Of a stretch of DNA of 64,000 bases, positions 33,293 through 41,688 are shown in pieces. The position numbers and the translations under genes are program-made. The notes below the pieces were generated by a model. That model did not search any database. It was given only the letters and a program-made list of their open reading frames with translations, and was not told the DNA's origin. Source of the DNA: Dietzia sp. NCCP-2495 (GTDB lineage: Bacteria > Actinomycetota > Actinomycetes > Mycobacteriales > Mycobacteriaceae); NCBI RefSeq assembly GCF_026011735.1, contig NZ_BRVN01000001.1, positions 248,001-312,000 of the forward strand, in the 5' to 3' direction. Numbering within the stretch: the first letter of the stretch is position 1; each line of letters opens with the position of its first letter.

Positions 33293-34795
33293 TCAGGCCT
33301 TCTGATTGAGCTTGAGGGTCCGGGTCGACCGCTCGAACTGCTCGGTGAAGAGCGAGGCCTCGGCCGAGAGGTCGCGGCCGAGCGACGGGATCATCTCCTC
33401 GAGTGCCGGCTTCCACTCCGCGAAACGGCTGGGGAAGCAGCGCTGGAGCACGTCGACCATCGCGTCGACCGCGGTCGACGCGCCCGGCGATGCACCGAGA
33501 AGGCCGGCGATGGAGCCGTCGGCACCGTTGATCACCGCGGTGCCGAACTCGAGGGTGCCGCCGCGCCCACCGGGCTTGGGCTTGATCACCTGGACGCGCT
33601 GTCCGGCGACGACCTTCTCCCAGTCGCCGTCCACTGCCGACGGCACGAAATCACGGAGGGTGTCGACTCGCGCGCCGTGGTTCTTGGCGAGCTCGGTGAT
33701 GAGGTACTTCACCAGTCCCATCTCGGTGAGACCGATGTTCGCCATGGGCAGGAGGTTCCCGGGGCGGATGCTGGACGGCAGGTCCAGGAAGCTGCCCATC
33801 TTGAGGAACTTGGGGGTCCAACCGGCGAACGGGCCGAAGAGCAGGCCCTTCTTGCCGTCGATGACGCGGGTGTCCAGGTGCGGCACCGACATCGGCGGGG
33901 CGCCGACGGAGGCCTGGCTGTACACCTTGGCCTGGTGCTGCTGGACCAGTTCCTCGTTGGTGCAGCGCAGCCACTGGCCGCCGACCGGGAAGCCGGCGAT
34001 GCCCTTGATCTCGGGGATGCCCGACTTCTGCAGGAGGTGCAGGGCACCGCCACCGGCACCGACGAAGACGAACTTGGCGTCCACGGTGCGCTCGTCGCCG
34101 GTGTGGCGGTTCTCGATGGTCAGCCGCCAGGTGCTGTCGGTGTTCCGCTCGAGGTCCTTGACCTGGCTCTGGTAGTGCACCTCGGCCCCGGTGCGGGTGA
34201 GGTACTTGACCATCTGCCGGGTGAGGGCGCCGAAGTTGACGTCCGTGCCGTTCTCGAAGTGGCTCAGGGCGAAGGGCTGCTCCGGCGAGCGCCCCTTCGC
34301 CATGAGCGGGACGAGCCGCTCGAGCTCGGCGAAGTCGGTCGTGTGCTCCATGCCCGGGAACAGCGGGTGCCCGGCGAGCGCGTCGTAGCGCTTGCGGAGG
34401 TAGTCCTGACCGTCCGTGCCGGACACGAAGCTCATGTGCGGGACCGGGCGGATCCACTCGGTGGGGTCGCCGAGGATGTTGTTCTCGACGGCGTAGGACC
34501 AGAACTGGCGCGAGACCTGGAACTTCTGGTTGACCCCGATGGCCTTGGTGATGTCGACGCCGCCGTCGGCGGTCTTCGGCGAGTAGTTGAGCTCGCACAG
34601 CGCGGAGTGGCCGGTACCGGCGTTGTTCCACGCGTCGGAGGACTCGAGTGCGGGTCCCTCGAGCCGCTCGTAGATCTGGATGTCCCAGTCAGGCTGAAGT
34701 CGACGCAATAGGGCACCGAGCGTCGCGCTCATGGTGCCGGCGCCGATGAGCGCCACATCTGTCGTTTCGTGCTTTGCCACCTGGTCTGCAGTCAC
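33293..34795 (-). CDS. mqo: Malate:quinone oxidoreductase
   Basis: FAD enzyme on the inner membrane face oxidising malate to oxaloacetate and feeding electrons into the quinone pool. 500 aa. FAD-binding DVALIGAGTMSATLG at about residues 13-27, then WNNAGTGHSALCELNY (about 55-70) and NLLPMANIGLTEMGLV. Initiated by GTG with CGAGGG about 7 nt upstream. Ends at a hairpin and is divergent from the hydrolase-mtr pair (158 nt apart). Confidence 0.97.
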   Translation of the reverse strand: MTADQVAKHETTDVALIGAGTMSATLGALLRRLQPDWDIQIYERLEGPALESSDAWNNAGTGHSALCELNYSPKTADGGVDITKAIGVNQKFQVSRQFWSYAVENNILGDPTEWIRPVPHMSFVSGTDGQDYLRKRYDALAGHPLFPGMEHTTDFAELERLVPLMAKGRSPEQPFALSHFENGTDVNFGALTRQMVKYLTRTGAEVHYQSQVKDLERNTDSTWRLTIENRHTGDERTVDAKFVFVGAGGGALHLLQKSGIPEIKGIAGFPVGGQWLRCTNEELVQQHQAKVYSQASVGAPPMSVPHLDTRVIDGKKGLLFGPFAGWTPKFLKMGSFLDLPSSIRPGNLLPMANIGLTEMGLVKYLITELAKNHGARVDTLRDFVPSAVDGDWEKVVAGQRVQVIKPKPGGRGGTLEFGTAVINGADGSIAGLLGASPGASTAVDAMVDVLQRCFPSRFAEWKPALEEMIPSLGRDLSAEASLFTEQFERSTRTLKLNQKA

Positions 34796-34934
34796 CGGCT
34801 ACCCTCGCTCGTTGGTCGTGGACCCGAATTCCCCCGTCGTCGCGACTCCTCCCGGGAGCGCGACCTGAGGGTTACCAGACTACTCACGGCCGCGCGTCGC
34901 GAGCACATCGGTCCGGGCGCTCGCCGTTGTTGAC

Positions 34935-34940
34935 TAGGGT
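34935..34940 (+). promoter_or_regulatory. Leaderless -10 box for the hydrolase-mtr operon
   Basis: TAGGGT, 7 nt before GTG 34948, with no ribosome-binding site. Lies in the mqo-hydrolase divergent gap. Confidence 0.6.
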
Positions 34941-34947
34941 GGTCGCC

Positions 34948-35979
34948 GTGTCGATCTCCTCTTCCGACCCCTCGTCGCGGGGTGGCCCTGTTCCGGAGTG
35001 GTCCCCGGATCTCCTCGGTCCGGCCTACCGACGCCGCGCACTCCCCCTCGGCGAGGACCCGGACGGTGAGGGGGTCATCGAGGCGACCCTTGTCCGGCAC
35101 GAGGACGCCCCGGTGGACGCCGTCGCGGTGGTTCTGGTGGTCCACGGACTGTCGGACTACTTCTTCCACACACACCTGGCGGAGTACCTCGCCACGCGTG
35201 GGATCGCGACCTACGGGGTGGACCTGCGCAAATGTGGCCGATCGAGGCGGGAGGGTGTGACGCCTCATTTCAGCACCGACCTGGAGAGATACGACGACGA
35301 GCTGGATCAGGCCCTGGGGGTGATCGCCGCAGAGCGACCCGGATCGCCCGTGGTGGTCGCGGCGCATTCGACGGGCGGTCTGGTCGTTCCTCTGTGGCTC
35401 TCCCGCCGGCGTGACCGTGGCCGCCTCGACCCGGTCGTGGGCGTCGTGCTGAACTCCCCGTGGTTCCAGCTCGACGTGCCGGAACGGACCCGGAGGTTTC
35501 TCGATCCGGTCGTGTCGGCGATCGGTGCGGTGCGGCCCTTCTATCGGCTCCCCCTTCCGACCTCGGATCTGTACGTGCGCAGTACGCACGTCGATCTCGA
35601 CGGAGATTTCGTCTACGACACCACGCTCAAGCCCCCGGGTGGGGTTGGCGTACGTGCAGGATGGCTGGCCGCCGTCCGACGAGCCCAACGGCGTCTGCAG
35701 CGCGGCCTCGACCTGCCGCTGCCGGTCCTCCTGCTCCGGTCCACGGCCTCGTCGGTCGGCAGGCGCGGCGCGCATGTCGACGTCGACACCGATCTCATCC
35801 TCGACGTGCGCTCGATGGAGCGTTTCGTCGACCGGGTGTCCGCCGACGTCACCGAGGTGCCCGTCGAGGGCGCGCGACACGATGTCTTCCTCTCCAGGCC
35901 CGATGTCCTCGAGGTGGTCTTCGACCGCCTGGGGATCTGGCTGGACCACACTCTGTCCTCACCCACCAAGGAGTTCTGA
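34948..35979 (+). CDS. Alpha/beta hydrolase (lysophospholipase-like)
   Basis: 343 aa serine hydrolase. LVVHGLSDYFFHTHLAEYLATRG (about residues 57-79) is the oxyanion-loop region, AAHSTGG (about 138-144) holds the nucleophile Ser, and GARHDVF near residue 308 is the catalytic His. No signal peptide. GTG 34948 preceded by a -10 box 7 nt upstream; the in-frame sequence back to 34774 is not used. It precedes mtr by 5 nt and the pair is also adjacent in mycobacteria. Physiological ester unknown. Confidence 0.88.
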   Translation: MSISSSDPSSRGGPVPEWSPDLLGPAYRRRALPLGEDPDGEGVIEATLVRHEDAPVDAVAVVLVVHGLSDYFFHTHLAEYLATRGIATYGVDLRKCGRSRREGVTPHFSTDLERYDDELDQALGVIAAERPGSPVVVAAHSTGGLVVPLWLSRRRDRGRLDPVVGVVLNSPWFQLDVPERTRRFLDPVVSAIGAVRPFYRLPLPTSDLYVRSTHVDLDGDFVYDTTLKPPGGVGVRAGWLAAVRRAQRRLQRGLDLPLPVLLLRSTASSVGRRGAHVDVDTDLILDVRSMERFVDRVSADVTEVPVEGARHDVFLSRPDVLEVVFDRLGIWLDHTLSSPTKEF

Positions 35980-35984
35980 CCCCC

Positions 35985-37385
35985 ATGACGCAGACCCCCT
36001 CGCGCCACTTCGACCTCATCGTGATCGGCACGGGCAGCGGCAACTCGTTGATCGACGAGTCCTTCGCCGACAAATCCGTCGCGATCTGTGAGAAGGGGTC
36101 GTTCGGCGGCACCTGCCTCAACGTCGGCTGCATCCCGACGAAGATGTTCGTCTACGCGGCGGACACCGCGACCTCCGTCGCGCACGCAGGGACCTACGGC
36201 GTCGACGCGACGTTGGACGGCGTGCGCTGGCAGGACATGGTCTCCCGGGTGTTCGACCGGCGTATCGACCCCATCGCCTCGAGCGGCGAGGACTACCGGC
36301 GGAACCGCTGCGAGAACGTCACGGTCTACGACGGTCACGCCACCTTCGTGGGACCCCGCACCATCGACACCGGCACCGGCGAGATCATCACCGCCGACGA
36401 GGTCGTGATCGCCGCCGGCGCGCGGCCGTCGATCCCCGAGATCGTCACGGAGTCGGGCGTGGCGTACCACACCAGTGACGACGTGATGCGGATTCCCGAG
36501 CTGCCGCGGTCGATGGTGATCCAGGGCTCGGGATTCATCGCGTGCGAGTTCGCCCACGTGTTCTCGTCGCTGGGAGTGGAGGTCACCGTCATCGGCCGCT
36601 CGGACGTCCTGCTCAAGCACCTCGACCGCGAGCTCGCCGAACGGTTCACCGAGAGTGCGCGCGGCCACTGGGACGTCCGGCTCGGGCAGCACATCACCGC
36701 CATGACCGCCACCGGCGAGGACAACAGGGGCGTGGAGATCACGTTCGAGGATGGCTCGACCTGCGCGGCGGACTCGCTGCTGGTCGCCACCGGCCGCACC
36801 CCCAACGGCGACCTGTTGGGGCTCGACTCCGCCGGGGTCGCCATGGACGGCGACCGCGTTCAGGTGGATGAGTTCGGCCGCACCTCCGCCGGGGGCGTGT
36901 GGGCCCTGGGCGACGTAAGTTCACCGTTCCAGCTCAAGCACGTCGCCAACCACGAGCAGCGTGTGCTCGGACACAACCTGCGTCACCCCGACGACCTGCA
37001 GCCATTCCATCACACGAACGTCCCGTACGCCGTGTTCACGTGGCCGCAGATCGCGTCGGTCGGCATGACCGAGGACGAAGCGCGTGCGGCCGGCCATGAC
37101 ATCACGGTCAAGACCCAGGACTACGGCGACGTGGCCTACGGCTGGGCGATGGAGGACTCGGTCGGCTGCTGCAAGCTCATCGCCGACCGCTCGACCGGTC
37201 GTTTGCTCGGCGCCCACATCATGGGCGCCCACGCCCCGTCCCTGATCCAGATCCTCATCCAGGGCATGGAGTTCGGCCTGACCGTGCCTGACATGGCGCG
37301 GAAGCAGTACTGGATCCATCCGGCAATGGCCGAGGTCGTCGAGAACGCGCTTCTGGGACTCGACTTCCCCGACCGCGGATTCTGA
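35985..37385 (+). CDS. mtr: Mycothione reductase
   Basis: NADPH-dependent flavoprotein disulfide reductase that keeps mycothiol reduced, the actinobacterial glutathione substitute. 466 aa. FAD loop IGTGSGN (about 14-20); redox-active pair Cys44 and Cys49 in GGTCLNVGC; C-terminal His445-Glu450 pair in WIHPAMAEVVENAL. ATG 35985 has AAGGAG 10 nt upstream, overlapping the end of the hydrolase gene. Its presence marks the host as mycothiol-producing. The same hydrolase-mtr order exists in M. tuberculosis (Rv2854-Rv2855). Confidence 0.96.
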   Translation: MTQTPSRHFDLIVIGTGSGNSLIDESFADKSVAICEKGSFGGTCLNVGCIPTKMFVYAADTATSVAHAGTYGVDATLDGVRWQDMVSRVFDRRIDPIASSGEDYRRNRCENVTVYDGHATFVGPRTIDTGTGEIITADEVVIAAGARPSIPEIVTESGVAYHTSDDVMRIPELPRSMVIQGSGFIACEFAHVFSSLGVEVTVIGRSDVLLKHLDRELAERFTESARGHWDVRLGQHITAMTATGEDNRGVEITFEDGSTCAADSLLVATGRTPNGDLLGLDSAGVAMDGDRVQVDEFGRTSAGGVWALGDVSSPFQLKHVANHEQRVLGHNLRHPDDLQPFHHTNVPYAVFTWPQIASVGMTEDEARAAGHDITVKTQDYGDVAYGWAMEDSVGCCKLIADRSTGRLLGAHIMGAHAPSLIQILIQGMEFGLTVPDMARKQYWIHPAMAEVVENALLGLDFPDRGF

Positions 37386-37411
37386 CGGTGGTCGGCGGTG
37401 TCCCGGGACTC

Positions 37412-37448
37412 AGCTCTTCGGGGTGAGCTCACTCGGGGTCAGCTCACC
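37412..37448. repeat. Short repeats and 8-bp inverted repeat between mtr and the monooxygenase gene
   Basis: Two near-identical 14-15-bp units (agctcttcggggtg and agctcactcggggtc) lie before the convergent stop codon of the monooxygenase; 37422-37429 pairs with 37441-37448. Weak terminator candidate. Confidence 0.45.
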
Positions 37449-38917
37449 ACGTAGTCCGACTGGTCGATGTCGCGGAGCTGCTTGCGGTAGCGGAACGTGA
37501 ACGTCGGCCACTGCAGTGAGTTGCGGCCACTGGAGTCGAAGTACCAGCTGGAACACCCGCCCTCGTTCCAGACCGTCTCCGCCAGTTCGCGGTCCATACG
37601 GTCCGCGTAAGCCGACTGCACCTCGGGTCGGACCTCGATGGTATTCTCCCGGGCCCGCTCGGCCAGCCCGATTAACCTGCTGACGTGCTCGGCCTGGGAT
37701 TCGAGCATGTAGACGATGGACGAGTGGCCGAGGTTCGTGTTGGGCCCGTACATCAGGTACAGGTTCGGGAAGTGCGCGACGGTCACGCCGTTGTGGGCAC
37801 GGGGGCTCCCGTCCCAGTGCTCGGCGAGGGTGCTGCCGTCCGCGCCCCTGATCACCCGCGAGATGGGCGGCTCCGACGGCTGGAAGCCGGTGCCGAAGAT
37901 GATCACGTCGGCGGCGATCTCGGTGCCGTTTCCCGCCACGAGTCCTGTGGGTGTCACTGACGACGCAGCGTCCGCGACCAGCGTCACGTCCTTCCTGGTC
38001 AGCGTCGGCAACCATTTGCTCGTGAGCAGGATCCGCTTGCAGCCGATGGAGAAATCAGGGGTCAAGGCCGCGCGCGTCGCGCGGTCACGCACCGTGACGA
38101 ACAGGTAGAACCGGGCGAACCACTCGAAGAACCTCAGCAGGAACTGTGCGCGGGTGAACACGATCACGTACAGCTCACGACCGAGGTAGTTACGCCCACG
38201 GACGAGCTTCTGCAGGATCGGCCACCGCGCATACACCTTCTGGCGGGACTCGCCGATGCTGCGGTCGAGCCGCGGCAGCACCCATCCCGGCGTCCGCTGG
38301 AACACGGTGACGTGCTCGGCCACCCCGGCGATCTCCGGAACGAACTGCACAGCGGACGCCCCGGTGCCGACCACGGCGACACGTCGACCCTCGAGCGGGA
38401 TGTCGTCACGCCACCGGGCCGAGTGGAAGATGTCGCCCCGGAATGTGTCCAGGCCCGGTAGCTCAGGGATCGACGGCGCGGACAGTGCCCCGGTGGCGGC
38501 AATGAGGTGCCGTGCCTCGATCTGCCCCTTGGAGGTCTCGACAGTCCACACGGACTTCTCCGCATCCCACGAAGCCCCGGTCACCTCGCAGGAGGTGACC
38601 AGTCGTTCGCGCAGTCCGATCCGGTCGGCGACGCCCCTGAGGTAGGAGAAGATCTCGGGCTGCCGACCGAACGCGTGCTCCCAGCCGGGGTGTGCGTGCC
38701 GGGACAGCGAGTACAGCGCGGTGGGTACGTCGCAGGCGCACCCGGGATACGTGTTGTCCCGCCACGTTCCCCCGACCTCGTCCGCTGCCTCGAGCGCGAG
38801 GAAATCCTTGCCCCGCTTCTCACGGATCAACCTGTCGGCCATGGCGATCCCGCCGAAGCCCGCCCCCACGACGAGGATGTCGATCCGGTCCACGCGTCCA
38901 CGAGGAGTTTCGATCAT
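37439..38917 (-). CDS. Flavin-containing / Baeyer-Villiger-type monooxygenase
   Basis: 492 aa class B flavoprotein monooxygenase. FAD loop GAGFGG at 18-23, the class B fingerprint F-x-G-x3-H-x3-W satisfied by residues 159-169, and a second Rossmann loop VAVVGTGASAVQ at about 178-189. The C-terminal GPNTNLGHSSIVYM is typical of cyclohexanone/acetone monooxygenase relatives. Substrate unknown; ketone or alkyl oxidation would fit. ATG 38917 lies 7 nt after CATACT without a Shine-Dalgarno, beside an imperfect operator-like palindrome, so a local TetR-type regulator is conceivable but not in this window. Confidence 0.9.
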   Translation of the reverse strand: MIETPRGRVDRIDILVVGAGFGGIAMADRLIREKRGKDFLALEAADEVGGTWRDNTYPGCACDVPTALYSLSRHAHPGWEHAFGRQPEIFSYLRGVADRIGLRERLVTSCEVTGASWDAEKSVWTVETSKGQIEARHLIAATGALSAPSIPELPGLDTFRGDIFHSARWRDDIPLEGRRVAVVGTGASAVQFVPEIAGVAEHVTVFQRTPGWVLPRLDRSIGESRQKVYARWPILQKLVRGRNYLGRELYVIVFTRAQFLLRFFEWFARFYLFVTVRDRATRAALTPDFSIGCKRILLTSKWLPTLTRKDVTLVADAASSVTPTGLVAGNGTEIAADVIIFGTGFQPSEPPISRVIRGADGSTLAEHWDGSPRAHNGVTVAHFPNLYLMYGPNTNLGHSSIVYMLESQAEHVSRLIGLAERARENTIEVRPEVQSAYADRMDRELAETVWNEGGCSSWYFDSSGRNSLQWPTFTFRYRKQLRDIDQSDYVVS

Positions 38918-38924
38918 GCTTGAC

Positions 38925-38944
38925 AGTATGCACAGTGATGTACA
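38925..38944 (-). promoter_or_regulatory. -10 box and operator-like palindrome for the monooxygenase
   Basis: CATACT (38930-38925) is 7 nt before ATG 38917. An imperfect palindrome TGCACAGTGATGTACA (38929-38944) overlaps it, a typical position for a TetR-family repressor site. Confidence 0.45.
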
Positions 38945-39091
38945 CCTGCGGGGCCGCTAAACCGGACGCCAGTCCAAATAGGTTTTCCCGATTCGCGACG
39001 ATTCCAGGGCAGCGACGCCCAGAGCCGGCGGCTACCAGGGGCAGCCCGGCCGTCAGGTCGACAAGGGCGAGACCGGGTCGCCGGCAAAGGG

Positions 39092-39967
39092 TCAGATCGA
39101 GGAGGGCAGGGTCAGGATCTCGTACCCGTCCTCAGTGACCACGATGGTGTGCTCGAACTGTGCGGTCCACGCCTTGTCCGGGGTGGTGACGGTCCAGTCG
39201 TCGTCCCAGACCTCGTAGCCCGGCGCACCCAGCGAGAGCATCGGTTCCACCGTGAGGGTCATTCCCGGCTCGAGGACCTCGGTCCGCCCCGGCTCGTCGT
39301 AGTGGAGGACGACGAGCCCGTTGTGGAAGGTCGGGCCGACGCCGTGTCCGGTGAACTCGCGGACCACCGTCAGGTCGAAGCGCCGAGCGTACGACTCGAT
39401 CACCCGCCCGATCACGTTGACCTCCCGACCGGGGCGGATTGCCTTGATGCCACGGTTCATCGCCTCTTCGGTGCGCTCGACCAGGAGGCGGATCTCCTCA
39501 CTGGGCTCTCCCGCGAAGAACGTCGCGTTGGTGTCACCGTGGACGCCGTTCTTGTACGCGGTGACGTCGATGTTGACGATGTCGCCCTCCTGGATCACCG
39601 TCGAGTCGGGGATCCCGTGACAGATGACCTCATTGAGCGACACGCAGCACGACTTGGGAAACGCCTTGTAGCCGAGAGTGGACGGGTACGCACCGTGATC
39701 GAGCATGTACTCGTGCGCGATCCGGTCGATCTCGTCTGTCGTGACACCCGGCGCCACAGCGGCTCCGGCCGCGACCAGTGCGTCAGCAGCGATGGTGCAG
39801 GACTCACGCATGGCCTCGATCACCTCGGCGGGCTGCACCCACGCCTCGCCGTTGGCCTCGTTCACCGTGTCGCGCCAGGCGTATTCGGGGCGCGGGATCG
39901 TCTCGGGGACGGTCCGGATAGGGGTGGGTTCACCGGGAACGAGTGGCGGACGTGTCGACGGGGTCAT
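39092..39967 (-). CDS. map: Methionine aminopeptidase (type I)
   Basis: Dinuclear-metal enzyme removing initiator Met. 291 aa: an N-terminal extension (1-40) rich in Pro that resembles the mycobacterial MapB SH3-binding-type extension, then the pitabread core with [20 protein letters not shown] (Asp metal ligands), [13 protein letters not shown] (His), LTVEPML (Glu) and [12 protein letters not shown] 39967 lies 7 nt after TATCCT without a ribosome site, so leaderless. Downstream of the small membrane pair. Confidence 0.96.
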   Translation of the reverse strand: MTPSTRPPLVPGEPTPIRTVPETIPRPEYAWRDTVNEANGEAWVQPAEVIEAMRESCTIAADALVAAGAAVAPGVTTDEIDRIAHEYMLDHGAYPSTLGYKAFPKSCCVSLNEVICHGIPDSTVIQEGDIVNIDVTAYKNGVHGDTNATFFAGEPSEEIRLLVERTEEAMNRGIKAIRPGREVNVIGRVIESYARRFDLTVVREFTGHGVGPTFHNGLVVLHYDEPGRTEVLEPGMTLTVEPMLSLGAPGYEVWDDDWTVTTPDKAWTAQFEHTIVVTEDGYEILTLPSSI

Positions 39968-39974
39968 ACTGCCC

Positions 39975-39980
39975 AGGATA
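39975..39980 (-). promoter_or_regulatory. Leaderless -10 box for map
   Basis: TATCCT (minus strand), 7 nt before ATG 39967; no ribosome-binding site. Confidence 0.6.
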
Positions 39981-40028
39981 GGCGTCGTGACGACTCGTGG
40001 GTCGACTGCCTCTCCCCCCGCGCGGGGT

Positions 40029-40205
40029 TCACCAGATGACGAAGCAGGCCGACCCTATGACGACCATCAGCGCGAACAGCACCAGCGAGAGAGCCTCGCC
40101 CTTGGTGCTCCCGAACGGTTGGTCCTCGGTGTCCACGGGTGCGGTTCCGGTCTCCGGTGCACCCTCGGCCCCGGGTTCCGTGCCGGGGTTCTGCGTCGAA
40201 TCCAT
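40029..40205 (-). CDS. 58-aa single-TM membrane protein
   Basis: Begins [12 protein letters not shown] with an acidic/Pro-rich N-terminal half (1-33) and a single hydrophobic helix ([20 protein letters not shown]) that ends the protein. Start ATG 40205 is 2 nt after the stop of the upstream membrane gene, so it is translationally coupled. Unknown function; probably tail-anchored with the N-terminus in the cytoplasm. Confidence 0.6.
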   Translation of the reverse strand: MDSTQNPGTEPGAEGAPETGTAPVDTEDQPFGSTKGEALSLVLFALMVVIGSACFVIW

Positions 40206-40207
40206 GC

Positions 40208-40657
40208 TCACACGCCCATCTGTCGGAGTTCGGCCACCATGGCCACGGCGAGTACCGCGAACACGATCGCCATGAAACCGGTGTACATCCAGCGACGCGG
40301 ATGGTCCGCGACCCAGAACCGACGGATACTGATCACCCCGTTGACCACGGCGACGACACACAGGGCGAATCCGATCGGCGCCGCCACCCAGCCCGCGAGG
40401 CTGAGCAGCGGGATCAGGATCGGGATCGCCAGGTAGGTGATCAGACACCTCACCGCAGAGACCAGCACGGACACCCTGAACGCGCGGTGCGCGCCGGCAT
40501 CGGCGGACCTGTCGAGCCCGTCCACCCTCAGCAGGGTGCGCATCAGCCGATCTGGGGCGGCGTCGGAACGGAATGTCCGTGGGGCCGGAACTCCGGGGCC
40601 TGAAAGTACGGCATCGCCCTGCGACATCGTGGCGTCAGGGGCGACCGAGGATGTCAT
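40208..40657 (-). CDS. Conserved three-TM membrane protein
   Basis: 149 aa; 38 polar N-terminal residues then helices at about 60-80, 85-107 and 122-142, with a conserved RRFWVADHPRRW cytoplasmic loop between the second and third. Coupled with the 58-aa gene. Found beside map in this window; function unknown. Start at 40657 is assumed; the first 10 residues and the second ATG (MSQGD, residue 11) are alternatives. Confidence 0.65.
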   Translation of the reverse strand: MTSSVAPDATMSQGDAVLSGPGVPAPRTFRSDAAPDRLMRTLLRVDGLDRSADAGAHRAFRVSVLVSAVRCLITYLAIPILIPLLSLAGWVAAPIGFALCVVAVVNGVISIRRFWVADHPRRWMYTGFMAIVFAVLAVAMVAELRQMGV

Positions 40658-40830
40658 GGCGGAACCAGCACCTTCCGACGGGGAAACCGGATAATGACGG
40701 CTTCACTCTCCCACACGGTCACGACCGGTCCTAAGTCGCGGGTCGCCTGTCGGGGGTGGAGCACGGACGGAGCTCGACGAACAAAGAGCTAGGAACGGAG
40801 AGCCAGGAACGGACCGCCACGAGCAGAGAT

Positions 40831-41685
40831 CTACATGAGGATCGTCGCGTAGTCCACGGCGTCGACCAGACCGACGCGTCGGTACGCAGCGCGGGCCGGG
40901 GTATTGGATCCGTTGACGACCAGCGACGGCGTGAGGCCCCTGTCCTGGAGAACTGCACACACGGCTGCGGTCCCACCGGCCCCCAGGCCGGTGCCTCTGA
41001 GATCTGGCCGCACCCAGATGCCCTGGATCTGGGCGATTTCATGCGTGATCGCCGCGACATCGGCCTTGAAGAACACCGCATCGTCCTCACGCGCCACGAA
41101 CGTCCGACCCCGTGCCACCGACCGCGCCACCCGGCGGCGAAAGGGCACGCCTGCCCCGACGGCGAAGGGATCCGCGTGGAGTTCCTCGGCATACATTGAC
41201 GCGGCAGCCGCGAGGACCATGTCGAATTCCTGCAGCGAAGCGGGGCGGACCCCGTCCAGAACCGCGGACCGGTCCACCGGCCGATCGAGGACCATGAGGA
41301 ACTGGCCGCACCGGCGCTCACGGGCGGGACCCCACCGGCGTTCCAGAGCCGGCCACACGCCGTTCACCAGATCTCGTCGACCGTGGACGGACATCGGGCC
41401 GAATCCCGCGCCTGCGACCGCCGCGCCCAGCATCTCGAGGTCGTCGCGCTCTCCTCTGATGGGGAGCACAGAATTGCCCACGAACACCAGCGATCGATCA
41501 GGGCCGCCCCGCGTGAAGAACCGACCGTCCGCACCCCCGCCGACGCCCGACTGGAGGAGCTTCTCCGAGGCGGGTGCGGCGACCAGCCGGTCCGCCCCGA
41601 GCGCACGCGATACCGCGGCGGTCTCACCGGGGCCGACCTCCCGGCAGCCGCCGAGCCCGGAAGGCGGGGCCACCGTATCGGTCAC
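40831..41685 (-). CDS. GNAT family N-acetyltransferase with DUF4081 half
   Basis: 284 aa. The N-terminal half (about 1-140) is a degenerate domain (DUF4081 type) with SLVFVGNSVLPIRG. The C-terminal GNAT domain has HEIAQIQGIWVRPDLRGTGLGAGGTAAV (acetyl-CoA-binding loop RGTGLG at about residues 234-239) and VVNGSNTPARAAYRRVGL. Substrate unknown. GTG start sits 3 nt after the ispG stop, so it is coupled to ispG; the same ispG-neighbour order is found in M. tuberculosis (Rv2867c). Confidence 0.85.
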   Translation of the reverse strand: MTDTVAPPSGLGGCREVGPGETAAVSRALGADRLVAAPASEKLLQSGVGGGADGRFFTRGGPDRSLVFVGNSVLPIRGERDDLEMLGAAVAGAGFGPMSVHGRRDLVNGVWPALERRWGPARERRCGQFLMVLDRPVDRSAVLDGVRPASLQEFDMVLAAAASMYAEELHADPFAVGAGVPFRRRVARSVARGRTFVAREDDAVFFKADVAAITHEIAQIQGIWVRPDLRGTGLGAGGTAAVCAVLQDRGLTPSLVVNGSNTPARAAYRRVGLVDAVDYATILM

Positions 41686-41688
41686 GGC

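Noticed and set aside
33212-34711. Plus-strand frame opposite mqo, and similar long frames opposite rnj and dxr
   Set aside because: Each mirrors a real gene; no family motifs, poor amino-acid composition and no start signals.
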